A stretch of DNA of 64,000 bases. Origin: Limnanthes douglasii subsp. nivea (Eukaryota; Streptophyta; Magnoliopsida; Brassicales; Limnanthaceae). The stretch covers positions 296,340,009-296,404,008 of the forward strand of contig JAUPFV010000004.1 of the NCBI GenBank assembly GCA_036936605.1. Reading direction: 5' to 3'. This document shows, piece by piece, positions 43,609 to 54,668 of this stretch. The number at the start of each line of letters is the position of its first letter. Position 1 is the first letter of the stretch. A program made the translations under genes and the position numbers. The notes beneath the pieces were generated by a model. The model did no database searches, had not been told where the DNA came from, and saw only the letters and a list, made by a program, of their open reading frames with translations.

Positions 43609-44112
43609 TGATGAGTCCGAATTCGAAGAGCTCCCCGGAAGGGTAGTCCAAAGTAAAATCACCCCGTAAATTCGGACAGACTCCATGACTTCAGTTCGAA
43701 CAGCACTGGTTGAACCGAACAGATGACTTTGAACACTGCAAACATAAGGCAGTTCGAACTATGACTAAAGAACTAAAAAACCTAATCACTCTCTGACTAA
43801 GCTACCTACACATCTGCTTAAAACTCATGGGTCTTTAAACATGACCCGGGTCCATTAAACTTGACCCGAAAGCCCATAAGGGCCCAAATTTCACACTATA
43901 AATACCCAACCACCAGCATTAACTATGGGTAAGAAAAATTAACTGCTGCCAGGCTGCTTAATTCTCTCTCCACCCTTGAAACACTTTGAAACACCCTGAA
44001 ATATCTTAAAACACCCTTAAGCACCACCACACCACCGTGAAACACCCTTACACCGCCTTAAAACACCACTCAAAATTACTAGCCTACCCTCAGGCTACTT
44101 TTATCCACACCA
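43609..44112 (+). mobile_element. 3' LTR
   Basis: It is 504 bp, identical to the 5' LTR except for one base by eye (A at 44061, T at 33998). It is followed by the target duplication GTAAA at 44113-44117. Confidence 0.95.
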
Positions 44113-44117
44113 GTAAA

Positions 44118-44327
44118 TAAAAAATGAAGTGCGTTTATGGATTCAATTTGATTTTTTTAATGATTTATTTGGCTAGTACGGTGGTTAGGGTTCTTATAGG
44201 AGTTCGATTTTAGGGTTGGGCCGATGAGAGGTGAGTGTTTGGATGGGTGGCTGAAAAATAAATTGAGAAACTAAAGTTCCTAGATAAGAATTAGGGTTAT
44301 AGATAAATATGGATGTTTGGTTTGGTA
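44118..44327. other. Unassigned sequence between two mobile elements
   Basis: No gene or repeat is recognised. Since it continues from the target site at 33541, it is the original flank of the Tat insertion. Confidence 0.5.
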
Positions 44328-44336
44328 ATAATAAAA

Positions 44337-45946
44337 GTGAAATGTCACATTAAATACCTTCTCACCAAACTTATTATCATCTAGTACCCCAACTATTTTC
44401 TATGTCTACTAAATACCTATCTCACCAAACTAATTCATTTCTAATACCCAGCTAATATTTTCCTTCCTGAAATACCCTCAAATGTGCTCTATTCTCTTCT
44501 TTCCCTTCTTTTGTTATGCTTTTCACGAATATAAGCTGTGTTTTTTTCCAACTTTTGTTAGTTCATGGGTTTTCTTAGTTCCTTGTTTTTTTTATTTTCA
44601 AAGATTTCAAGTTTACTCTGTTTACATTAAAGTCTTGTTTTTGTTTAGACCTTGTTGAAACCAGTTTTTTTTTATTTTTTTCGAAGTCGAGATTTGGTGC
44701 AGGTTCTCTAATGGTGTTTATAGCTTACCTGTGTTATTGAAGACAATAGCTTTAGTTTACTGTTTCATGTAGCTTTATATGCTATCTCGCGCGATGTAAC
44801 CTTTAAACATTTTCATCCATATAGCTTCATAGGCACAACTCGTCTAGCGTCATAGTACGTGCATATCTAGCGTTAGAGTACGGGCTAATCTAGCGTCATA
44901 TTACGGTTACATCTAGCGTCATAAGACGTGCACATCTAGCGTCATATGATATGTTAATCTAACGTCATTTGCAGTGTCCATTTTCATCCATCTAGCATCA
45001 TAGGTACAACTCGTCTAGCGTCAAAGTACGTGCATATCTAGCGTTAGAGTATGGGCTATATTACGGTTACATCTAGCGTCATACGACGTGCACATCTAGC
45101 GTCATATGATATGTTAATCTAGCGTCATATGCAGTGTCCATTTTCATCCATCTAGCGTTATAGGTACAACTCGTCTAGCGTCATAGTACGTGCATATCTA
45201 GCGTTAGAGTACGGGCTAATCTAGCGTCATATTACGGTTACATCTAGCGTCATAAGACGTGCACATCTAGCGCCAAAAGACGTTCACATCTAGCGTCATA
45301 TGATATGTTATCCAGCTCAAGGATATGGGATTAGATTTCTCATGGCCGGTAGAAAAACTTAAAGAAGCTCTATCAGATTCATAATGTCATTTTCCTTCGA
45401 CACCTACCTCATGCTCACATGAAATTCTAAAACGTTTTTATGAATGATAACAATAAACTCACCAAATTCAAACAAGACTCCTGTATTTATGAATGATTTC
45501 CCTCTAAGCAGACATTATACTGTTTTGTAACCTGCAACTCTTTTAGGACAAAAGATTAGGTAGTGCCAAATTGAATTGAATTTGGGGTGTTTCAAATTAT
45601 TCTGTTAACAGATACAAAAAAGAACATTTGTATGATCTTGTTAGTTTTTATTATGTAATATATTTAGCTTAAAATATTATATTAGATGAAAACAGAGTTA
45701 GGAGTTGTTTTCTGGTGGTTTTGGATTCTGTATAAAATTGAGGTTTATGGTTCCATAATTACTAATGGTAACCAATCGAAGGAGAGAGAAGGAGATGAGT
45801 ATTAATAATAACTTACTTTCTTTTTCTTCTAGTATTAGGGCTAATTTGGTAAAAATATTAGCTTCTAACTTCTAGTCTAAGAGTCTCATATTTGGGTACT
45901 TATTTGGGATTACATACTTGAAAAGGTATTTAGTGGTACTTTTCCC
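44337..45946. mobile_element. Non-autonomous MULE-like element with TCTAGCGTCATA array
   Basis: A perfect 9-bp target duplication, ATAATAAAA, lies at 44328-44336 and 45947-45955. The ends are inverted and line up base by base over at least 28 bp with about seven mismatches (GTGAAATGTCACATTAAATA against GGGAAAAGTACCACTAAATA). The right end is nearly the same as the left end of the element at 47002. No transposase is encoded. The array at 44809-45310 fills the centre. The remainder of the body has no recognisable genes. Confidence 0.8.
44809..45310. repeat. Two-level TCTAGCGTCATA tandem array
   Basis: A subunit of about 18-22 bp, TCTAGCGTCATA plus 6-10 variable bases, occurs about 20 times. 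Groups of seven to nine subunits form a higher unit of about 160-170 bp beginning TTTTCATCCATCTAGC, present about three times in direct order. Variants read TCTAGCGTTA and TCTAACGTCA. Confidence 0.9.
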
Positions 45947-45955
45947 ATAATAAAA

Positions 45956-46188
45956 AGGGTAAATTTGACTTTTTCTTTATTGAGAAAATAAAATAATGAT
46001 TTTTTTTTAAATATCGAAAAATAATAAATTTAAAATATACTTACCATTTAAGACTCGTCCAATAAGCCTATTACGGATAAAGACTAAAAAATAATTAAGA
46101 GAATTTATACCTAAAACATTAATCTATATAAAATCCACCAAACAATTGGACCATTGTCTTTCTTTTATCTTTTTTTAATTTAAAATTT
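45956..46188. other. A+T-rich stretch
   Basis: Nothing recognised. It joins the MULE-like element to the repeat at 46189. Confidence 0.5.
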
Positions 46189-46860
46189 TTAAGGTTCATA
46201 TATTTTAAACCTTAACTTGAAAACAAATCCAAAAATATCATTGATTTTGTATTTTTAAGACGAACAATACTGGTACAACTCATCATATGTTTTGATTTTT
46301 TTTAATATTCAACATTTCTCATTATAAGGTTTCGCATCTAGTGGGCTCGTTTCGCATCTAGCATCAATCATGGTGGGCCTGAATTCGCGTCTAGCAGTAT
46401 AAAATTTAAGTATATTTCGCATCTAGCAAAACAAAAAAGGTTCCGCATCTTCTTCGCTTACACTATAAATTTTTTAAAAAAGTTTGTATCTTTTAAATGG
46501 TAATTAAAGAAATCCAAAAATACCATTGGTTTTCGCTCATGATATGTTTTGAATTTCTTTTAAAGAAAATATATTTTACACAAGTTTCTCATTATACGAT
46601 TTCCTATCTAATGGGTTGGTTTCACATCTAGTATTTATCATAGTGAGGGTGAATTCGCATCTAGCAATACAAAATTTAAACAGGTTTTACATATAGCTAA
46701 ACGAAAAAGATTCGTTTACACTTTAAATTTAAAAATTTAAAAACTTCATATATTTTAAACTATAACTGAAAAAATATGAAAATAATATTGATTTTGTTTT
46801 TTAAGACGAACAGAACTAGTACCACTCATATTATATTTTATTTTAATTTTAAACAATTAA
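46189..46860. repeat. Tandem repeat of about 280 bp with CATCTAGC motifs
   Basis: Two full units and one part unit (starting near 46189, 46480 and 46740) share TTCATATATTTTAAAC-like starts, ATTGATTTTG, TTTTTAAGACGAACA, then TTTCTCATTATANGATTTC and GCATCTAGC variants. The motif CATCTA with TTCTCATTATA also appears at 56755-57090. Confidence 0.7.
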
Positions 46861-47001
46861 TTTTTCCCTTAGAAAATCATGAAAGTATTTTCCACAACTT
46901 CATAGGTAGATTTTTCGTGAAAAAATAAAACACGAGGCCATAATTAATGTGAATTAATGCGAAACAAATAGTAGAAAATAATTACCAAGGACAAAAAAAA
47001 A

Positions 47002-47949
47002 GAGAAAAGTACCAGTAAATACCTTCTCAACTATGTAATTACCCGGTGGTACCCGTTTTTTGGATAGTGTCACTTGGTACCTCGAACTGAAATTTGGACA
47101 AAAATACCCCCAACCAAATATAGGCGCGCTGGTAAAAAAAAACCTGGTACAATTCTCAAGATGCGAATTGCTTGTAAATTCTCAGGATACGAATTGCTTG
47201 CAAATTCTCAGGATGCGAATTGCTTGCAAACTCTCAGGATTTCTGAACGATTCTCATGATAAGATGCGAATTGTTTGCAACTCTCAGGATTTTCTGAACG
47301 ATTCTCATGATAAGATGCAAATTGCTTGCAACTCTCAGGATTTCTGAACGATTCTCATGATAAGATGCGAATTACTTGCAAAAAAAAAACCTGGTACAAT
47401 TCAGAGGATGCGAATTGCTTGCAAACTCTCAGGATTTCTGAACGAGTCTCATGATAAGATGCGAATTGTTTGCAACTCTCAGGATTTCTGAACGATTCTC
47501 ATGATAAGATGCGAATTGCTTGCAAAAAAAAAAACCAGGTACAATTCTCAGGATGCGAATTGCTTGCAAACTCTCAGGATTTCTGAACGATTCTCATGAT
47601 AAGACGAATTGTTACTGGTGAAATTTTATTTTAAAAAAAAAATCAAAAAATATCATCAGTGGATCTAGTTTTGTTCATTTTTAAAAAACAAAAGTGATAA
47701 TACTTTCATTTATTTTTTTCGAGCTCCGGTTCGAAAGATACGGATCTTTTAAAAATAAAATTAAAGGAAAAGTAGGAAAGAGAAGGAAAGAGAAATTTTG
47801 GTTAATGGTGAGGGTAGTTAGGGTATTAAAATAAAATTAGGTACTATGTGATAATTAGGTAGTTGAGTTGGGTATTAAGTGACAATTGATCAAACCTTGA
47901 GTATTAGATGACAATAAAATAGTTGAATAGGTACCTTTGGTATAATTTC
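47002..47949. mobile_element. MULE-like element with GATGCGAATTGCTTGCAA array
   Basis: The left end GAGAAAAGTACCAGTAAATA is almost the same as the right end (inverted) of the element at 44337-45946. The right end, TACCTATTCAACTATT in reverse complement, matches the left in part. A target duplication CAAAAAAAA is possible but lies in an A run and is not decisive. No transposase is encoded. It appears to be the same family as 44337-45946, with an unrelated array inside. Confidence 0.65.
47150..47610. repeat. Minisatellite GATGCGAATTGCTTGCAA / TTCTGAACGATTCTCATGAT
   Basis: Units of about 55-60 bp contain CTCAGGATTTCTGAACGATT, CTCATGATAAGATGCGAATT and GCTTGCAA. They are grouped into three blocks separated by A runs and a CTGGTACAATTC or CAGGTACAATTC start. 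The ORFs over it are by-products of the array. Confidence 0.9.
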
Positions 47950-47989
47950 AAAAAAAATAAAACATTTATTATTTAATATGCAAGAGAAG

Positions 47990-48620
47990 CTACTAAAGGC
48001 AACATTATACGCAAGCAGTTTCATATTGATATAGATGGTGTAGAAGCATGTTTCCAAATTTAATTTGAAACCGATGAATAGGGTGTGGTGCGGTGGTAGG
48101 TATTGGTGTGAGGAGATAAATAGAGATGAAACGATTGAATGGAGAGAAAAAAAATTAGGAAAAAAAAAGTCAGGTAAAAATATAAAAGGTTAAATAAAGA
48201 TATTCAAAGGATAAATATTTAAATGGAATGATATTTTAAAAAATAATAAAAATATAAATTTTAAATTGATAATAGTCTTTTTATATTTTAAATAGTACTT
48301 AAGGATCCAAATAATATTATTATTGAATTCTAATGAAAAAATAACTTCACCTAAATAGTTTCTCTCAATTGATGAGTCGTATTTATATTCACACAATAAT
48401 ATCCAAATAATTTATGGAATTCAAAGATACATACAAAATTTAATAAATATGTTTTATTCCATTAAACTTTAATAGAAAATTATAATAATAGTGGTGGTTA
48501 TAGATAGTTTCATGGATCTATCTTTTTTCTATTAAAAAGAATAATTATTTTTATTTATTCTCTTTTAAATTTTAATATTCAATATTTTAATTAAATAATA
48601 TTACTATATTTTAATTACAC
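47990..48620. repeat. Repeat R1, copy 3 (partial)
   Basis: Around 48280-48600 the sequence follows R1 (TTTAAATAGTACTTAAGGAT, AAATAACTTCACC, ATTTATATTCACACAATAAT, TTCTCTTTTAAATTTTAAT). The left part is poorly matched. Non-coding. Confidence 0.6.
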
Positions 48621-48699
48621 TTCAAATTAAATTTGTTTTGATTACTTAAACATTCATTCGGTGAACCATATGTTGTAAAAAAACAATTGTTGGGGACTA

Positions 48700-49243
48700 T
48701 ATAGATCAAAGCCTCAAACTTCTTAACCATCAATCAAGTAATCGATTTTATTCTTCGGATGTCTTCAACTGGCTGTTCCCTCGCATTTCTCATCGCATAC
48801 AACATGTTCGATGAAACTCCTCAACCAAATTCTGTTGCTGTTTTTAGTGACATTGCTAGAGTGGCAAGCAAGCAAGCTCACCCGCCCGAAATTTAAGGTG
48901 CTCTGTTTTTCTTTCTCTATTTGTTTCGGTCAGAACCTTTGTGTCCCGCCTTCTGTCGTGTAGAGATTCAAAATGTCGTTATTTCTGTTAAAACCAAGTT
49001 TGCTTTCCCTCTCAGATTTCGTAACACTCCATTGTTAGCTTCTTCTCAAGTTATGCTTCAGTTAAGGTTTTTCTCTGTAGATATGTTGTTTCTTTACAGA
49101 GAAACAAACATACATTGGATCTTGTTTCTATGTTCTTAGCAATCTGATTTCACTTTCTGTCTTTTCACCGGAAAATCTGTAAGAACCGATATGTTTGTGT
49201 ATCGAAGTACCTAACCCTTATTAAAGTTTCTGTTTGTGCAGGA
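48700..49243 (+). promoter_or_regulatory. 5' region of the first PAH gene
   Basis: A probable 5' UTR intron runs from CCCGAAATTTAAG|GTGCTC (about 48898) to TTTGTGCAG at 49240, right before the start codon. No clear TATA box was found. The short ORFs here look like UTR or intron. Confidence 0.45.
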
Positions 49244-51808
49244 ATGGAGAGACTCGAAGGCGATCAGCCTCCAGGAACAGAAGATCTATGGTCTCTTTTA
49301 CTTTCGTTTTAGTTCATAGATCTTGATTGTTTACTTGTTTGCGGAATTGACTCATGAGTGGTAGAACCGTAGAAGTTAATGAAGTTCGGAAAATCTCCTG
49401 GTTTTGCTATGTGTTAGGGTTTTCTTGTTTAGTTTTACAGACTTTAAGAGTTGTATAGCTTTGATTTCGTTACGATTGATTGCTACAGGTCTTATGAAAC
49501 CAGGTAAGAGATGGCTGTTTTTGTTTTATTAACACTGTGATCTGACAATTTTTTTTGTATAAGAATTGATTAAGATTTGGAGGAAATCGGTACACTGAGT
49601 GAGTATGTATAAGAATTTCCGAAGTGAGGTACACTGCTGTATGTATGAATAGCTGGGGTTTCAATGATGGTGTTCTAGGGATGATGATGCCTCTCTAGCT
49701 GATGTCAAGGAATGTCTTAGAAATGAAAAAAGCAGATATGGCATTTTTAAGCAGATCATGAACGACGTGGAGGATAATAGGTGACCTCTTTGGACCTTCT
49801 GCAAAATGTTTTAGGGATAGTTAGATTTTCTTTTTGGCTAATGAATGTTTTGTGATTTGTCTTTTTCAGTACTGATCTTGCTGATGGACGTGCTCGAATT
49901 AAAGATCTGTTCAAAGGGAGTAACCGTTCGGTTCACCGACTTTACAACTCTGTGCCCAAGGAGTATGAAATCATTTTTGACAAGGATAGAGCTCCTCCCA
50001 GAGAGATGGAGTTTCTCTGTAAAGATTTTCTTTCTTATGTTCCCGGTTTATTTTTGTCCTATACCTGAAGTGTATCTGATGTGTTGGTTATTCGTATACC
50101 AGGTGTGTTCAACCAAGGCTTTGTTTTCTCTGAGAAACTCAAGCAACGGTTAGGCAGTTTCGATGAGTATAGAATGTTTTTGAATTTTTTGAATGGCATG
50201 CGTGATTTTCCTAAGGGTACAATGAGGATTCATGGTTTGCAGAATCCGGTACATTTATCCTCTCATTTACAGCATGATATACATCCTTGATCGTTGCTTG
50301 TTCACGCTCGCATAAGCATATTTTTGCCATTTTTGAATTTGATTTTGCTATATTGATATTTTTCCTAACCGAATTTTTTATCCTATTAAGATATGTCTAT
50401 CAGTCTATATAATTGTTGTTGGAAGAAGATGGGTTATTTTTCATGTTGTATGAAGTGTCGAAAATGTTGTGTGTAAATTCTGTTCATGTCAGGTGAAGGG
50501 GATACTTGAAAAACATCCTGAGCTAATGGATGAGTTTGTTCGGTTCCTGGAGAACGGGAATATAGGTAAGTAAAAAAATTAATTAATTCTTTTATTTAAA
50601 CTTTTGCTGCTTCTAATGAATGTCATTCTGCAGATGAATTCCTTGCTGGTGCTCTGAGTAAGGGTAAGTGATACAGTTTGTGTCATTATTATCTGCTTTT
50701 GGCATATACTGATGGTCTTGTACCTGTTAACGGATATTTCCCTGGGGCTTCTAGCGATACTATCTGCTTCTGTGCTGCAGAACCGTTAGATGTGGAGGAT
50801 AACGAGAGAGAGCAGAAGCGCAGCATAGGGAAAAACATAAAAAGGGACAGGGGCAAAGAGAAGTATAAGTCAAATCATATTCACAAACTTGACCTTTCCA
50901 ATTGTTATAGCATTACTCCTAGCTACCGTCTTATTCCAGCAGATGTACGTATTGTTGTGAGTTATATTTTTATTCTTTTCCCAAGTGGCCGCTACAACCA
51001 ATTTCTATTTTTTATGGTCTTTTACTTTCCAGTATCCGATAGCTTCATCAAGCTGCAGATCGGAGCTGGCGTGCCAGGTTCTGAATGATTTGTGGGTAAT
51101 TTGTACCTCAGGATGTGAGGATCCTAAGCGCATGCGCAAAAATAAGTACGAAGAAAGTTTGTTCAAACGTGAAGATAACAGGTAAAGCAATTTCCGGCAA
51201 AAAAGGTGTTGCTTATTCTTTTCTGGTATTTAATTTAACTTTCTAGTTTTTACTATTATTGTTCCTGATTTTACTTGCTGCGTGTAATCGGAATTGTTGT
51301 TTGATGACTGTAGGATTGAGTTGGATATTTTGTTGAATATTCTTAGCTCTTCTGCGCAGCGAGCTGAGGAGTTATTGAAAATGATAAATGAATATGGAAT
51401 TGGTCCAAAAAAACCCATTCGAATTAAAGACTACTTCACTTGTACGCATACTTTTTAGCCTTTTGCTATTGTGCTCAGTTTGTATATCTTCATCTCTCTT
51501 CTTTCCTGCTCCTTGGCCTCTTCTGACTGTACTATGGTGCAGCTATGAATCTAAGGTGCATTAGGCGTATGTATGATGATCAAGGTCTTAAAGTGATAGA
51601 TATATTGCGCACAAATCCAAAAGATGCAGTTCCTTTGCTTTTAGCTCGCTTCAAACAGAAAGAAGAAGAGTTGAAAAGATATAAAAAAGGTTTAAAAGAA
51701 CTTTGGGCAGAAGTATATGCTACAAATCACTACAAGCTGCTTGATCTTCTTCGATTTTACACTCAGAATGTATTCAGAGAACATTTTTTTAATGATTATC
51801 TAATCTAA
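49244..51808 (+). CDS. Short SIN3-like protein with two PAH repeats and HDAC-interaction region
   Basis: Exons: 49244-49290, 49679-49780, 49870-50018, 50103-50248, 50493-50565, 50634-50663, 50781-50944, 51033-51181, 51314-51441, 51543-51808. All junctions keep frame, giving 1254 nt, 417 aa; an optional 15-nt exon (49489-49503) would add five residues. PAH1 is in exons 2-3 ([20 protein letters not shown]), PAH2 in exons 4-5 ([27 protein letters not shown]). Exons 7-9 match the SIN3 HDAC-interaction region (PF08295): [43 protein letters not shown]. Exon 10 has [14 protein letters not shown]. Full plant SIN3-like proteins exceed 1,000 aa; PAH3 and the C-terminal domain are absent. It is probably a nuclear transcriptional corepressor or a competitor of one. 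The first exon is the least certain. Confidence 0.8.
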
Positions 51809-51835
51809 TTGATATTTATTTCATAATTATTGTCA

Positions 51836-51924
51836 GAAACAAACAGAACCGAAGACAACAGAACCGAAGACAACAGAACCGAAGACAACAGAATCGAAGA
51901 CATTGCGCCTACGCAGATACAATA
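51836..51924 (+). repeat. 18-bp repeat GAAGACAACAGAACC, possible extra exon
   Basis: Three to four copies of ACAGAACCGAAGACA-type sequence follow a TTGTCAG acceptor and end at TACAATA|GTGAGT. Spliced to 52232 in the right phase it would encode TEDNR repeats leading into the next PAH domain. If used, it would join the first and second PAH genes; no in-frame link from exon 10 was found. Confidence 0.4.
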
Positions 51925-52238
51925 GTGAGTCACTTTTACCGTCATCTTTTTATTGTATGCATTTTATGAGACGAGTCTTGTTACTTAGATTTGCTTGTTC
52001 TTGTTTTAAATTGAATACAGTTCCTCATTGCATACTTGTCGGTGCGAATCGACCCGGAAGTTTCTTTAGTTTTGTTAGTGAAATTAACTGTTTCGCGCAA
52101 AAGCTTGTAGGAAGTTTTAGAAACTCTAAATGCTGCTTTTAGTGAAGGTTCTCTTGTTTTGTTCGACGAAACTTATAATTAATCTGTCTATATCATTTGA
52201 TTAAGCTTGTGTTTCGATGTTCATATTTTAGTGAATCG

Positions 52239-52621
52239 ATGGTGGATGATGGCATGGCCTATCTCAAGAAAGTCCGTGAGACTTTTCCAGAAGATCAAAA
52301 CGACATATACGATACATTTATCGCCATCGTAGAAAACTTGAATGCCACAAGGTGAACTCTTTGGACCGCCTGGACAATGTTTTAGTAAAATGTAAGATAC
52401 TCTGTGTGACAGTTGAATGCGTTGGACTGTCTTTTATCAGGACTGATATTGCTGGTGTGCATGCTCGAGTTAAAGAACTATTGAAAGGGCATAACGATTT
52501 GATTCTTGGATTCAACGCTTTTTTGCCCGAGGGGTATAAAATAAACCTTCACGAGGATGGAGCTCCTACGAGAATTGAGAGAGACCTTACTGAGTGTGCT
52601 GGTCCTTCGGAAATGCAGTGA
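52239..52621 (+). CDS. Single-PAH SIN3-like protein
   Basis: Two exons, 52239-52351 and 52441-52621, joined by a GT-AG intron, give 97 aa. The first has [20 protein letters not shown], the second [20 protein letters not shown] followed by LPEGYKINL, together one complete PAH domain that matches PAH1 of plant SIN3 proteins well. The intron lies where PAH1 is also split in the genes on either side. It ends after a short tail at TGA. The start ATG is the first in frame after an acceptor at 52231, so an upstream exon (51836-51924) is also possible. It may be an isolated PAH module or part of the gene before it. Confidence 0.65.
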
Positions 52622-53164
52622 CTGTAGTAGTAATCGCCTGAACGAGTTGATGACAAGACTTATAAAATGGGGATATATAGATTTGTTGTATGTCTCTTCA
52701 AACCCCAAATATAATACGAATGTTTGCTAGTTGTCGCTATATCAATTGGTGGATAGTTTTAATATCGACTGGAATTTAATTGCCGCTATTTTTGAAAATG
52801 TGTTTTAACTAATTCGTAGAAGCAAAATCGATAGAAGGTTAGATACAAATCTGATTTTAAGTAGATCGGACTAAAAAATAGTAAGCTTACAAAAAACTTT
52901 TTTTTTCTAGAGGTAACAGTTGCCGTTCTTCATCGGGTAAGCAAATGGTAAAACCTGAATCTGAGGTAATAATCTGAGCTCATCTATTCCACGAATTCGA
53001 TTACCTCTTTCGGATAAAAATAAGTTTTAAATGAAAATCGATACGGGATTTTGGAATATAGTAAAACATAAAACTACATCCGATAATTAATATAATATTT
53101 TGTTTTAATTACTCTCAGAAGTCTTCAATATTATTTGCATTAAAAACCAAATCAATTAAAAAGA
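52622..53164. other. Intergenic sequence after the single-PAH gene
   Basis: Probable 3' UTR and A+T-rich DNA. No gene was seen. Confidence 0.5.
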
Positions 53165-53500
53165 TTTTTTAGTTATCAAGTCTCGGTAATTTACAGAGAC
53201 CAGAATATTTACACTCAAAAGTCCATTATGATCAAGGTTCTTAATTGGAACACAAAATCTTTTTAAGAATGCTGAAATCTATTTTATTCAAAAAAAATAT
53301 TAAATTTATCATCATTCAGAAGCACTTGTCAACTAAAACCACCCGAGAACATTGATGCCAAAATTGGCTACAAATATTACAAATCTAATACTCTTAATAA
53401 AATCTAGTTTTTCTAGAATGATGATCCAGTGGTTAAAATTCTTCTAAATCAAATTCAATGCATCCATGTTGAAATAGAACACATAAACAATTCAAATTCT
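53165..53500 (+). pseudogene. LINE fragment, related to 7800-8125
   Basis: It follows the fragment at 7800-8125 closely: TTTAGTTATCAAGTCTCNGTAATTTACA, ATGATCAAGGTTCTTAATTG (ORF2 start), GAGAACATTGATGCCAAAATT and TGCATCCATGTTGAAATAGA. Many stops occur. It lies between two PAH genes. Confidence 0.8.
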
Positions 53501-54668
53501 CTTATATTTTACTTATAGTTTACTTCTTTCTTTTGCAGATCTCGTAAAAAAAATTACTTCCTTCCTCTGCGGATTTCGTATAGGATTTTGTATAGAAAGT
53601 TTTGGTTCAATTTTTTCTTATATATTGTTTGATTATAATTTTTTTGTGCGCAATTGCTAAAGCCCAGAAGAATTAGCCTGAGCCACGTGTCATTGTTTTT
53701 TTTTATATATATAAATGGATTTATAGAAACAAGATCATAAAATTGTATAAAAAATATTTTTTTTTATCTTTGCTGGAAGTACCTTTATATACTTATAAAC
53801 TTTTTTTCTGTTTATGTATTCTTTTTACAAAAGAAAAAAAACAATACAACCGTAAATATAAGAAAAGTAGCTTCAACAATAGTAAACCATTTAAATGGTC
53901 CTTTTAGCTTCAAGAATAGTAAACCGTTTAAATGGTCCTTTTACGGTTTTACCTGTAAGCTCTAAGAATTTTCGTTTGTTTGATACTCTTTTGCTATTCT
54001 AACTCTTACTTCCTACGCGGTAACAAAAAAACATCTTTTTGTTGTGTAAAAATTGGGTTTTTTACACTCAACACTCAAGCAATCATATCAAAAAGGTACT
54101 ATTTATTTGGTTTTTTAATCTTTTTGTTGTGTAAAAATCGGATTTTGCAAAAAGCTGCTCCAAAAAGGATGAGATTGAATGGAGTATGAGCATGTAACTG
54201 AAAGTTTGAATTTTTAGCTATTTCTGTTAAATGCTAGCTTGGTATAAAAGATGTGTAATAAATAGTTTACAAGAATCTAACTTTGCTCTCTTCCTTTCTA
54301 CCGTTGATAAAAATCATCTCTTTTTTTCATAATAAATAGTTAACGTAGCCTAAGTTTCCTCACAAGTCTTCAATTTTCTCTCTTCAGCTGTCGTTTTCTA
54401 GCAAGAAATATAGCAAGAAGCACTGTTGCTTTGTTTTTCCTTTCTCTTCCAATTGTTCTTGCTTTTATGTTCTTGGTTTTGTTTTTTCGTTAGTGTTTTT
54501 CGAGAATCCTAGAGAATGAAAAGTTAGTGTTTTTCGATTTTAACGTAGAAAACTGTTTATAGCTTAATATTTATCTATACATTATCAAGATCTTTGTTTG
54601 TGGAGAAATCGATAGAGCAGGAGTCAATTATCGTTCACTCTTGAAACTACCCAAGAAACCTTGTCGCA
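53501..54668. other. A+T-rich intergenic region before the third PAH gene
   Basis: A direct repeat AGTAAACCRTTTAAATGGTCCTTTTA lies at 53880-53945, and another, ATCTTTTTGTTGTGTAAAAATYGG, at 54031-54055 and 54117-54142. The stretch 54290-54668 probably holds the promoter and 5' UTR of the gene at 54669. No other gene was seen. Confidence 0.45.

Larger units (their letters stand above)
33546..44112 (+). mobile_element. Young, nearly intact Tat-lineage Ty3/gypsy element with antisense gene
   Basis: It is 10,567 bp, with LTRs of 504 bp each and a perfect 5-bp target duplication GTAAA (33541-33545 and 44113-44117). The order is LTR, primer site, gag-protease, UAG, RT, RNase H, second RNase H, integrase, an antisense intron-containing gene, polypurine tract, LTR. 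The two RNase H domains and the extra gene between pol and the 3' LTR place it in the Tat lineage (Retand-like). The LTRs differ at one base by eye (33998 T, 44061 A), so the insertion is recent. One 1-nt deletion and one nonsense codon in the integrase are the only clear defects apart from the UAG. Confidence 0.95.

Noticed and set aside
44809..45310. CRISPR-like array (regular repeats with spacers).
   Set aside because: Repeats are degenerate, spacers are themselves repeated, and the setting is a plant mobile element.
47060..47347. 95-aa ORF with CKLSGFLNDSHDKM repeats.
   Set aside because: It is a by-product of the minisatellite at 47150-47610.
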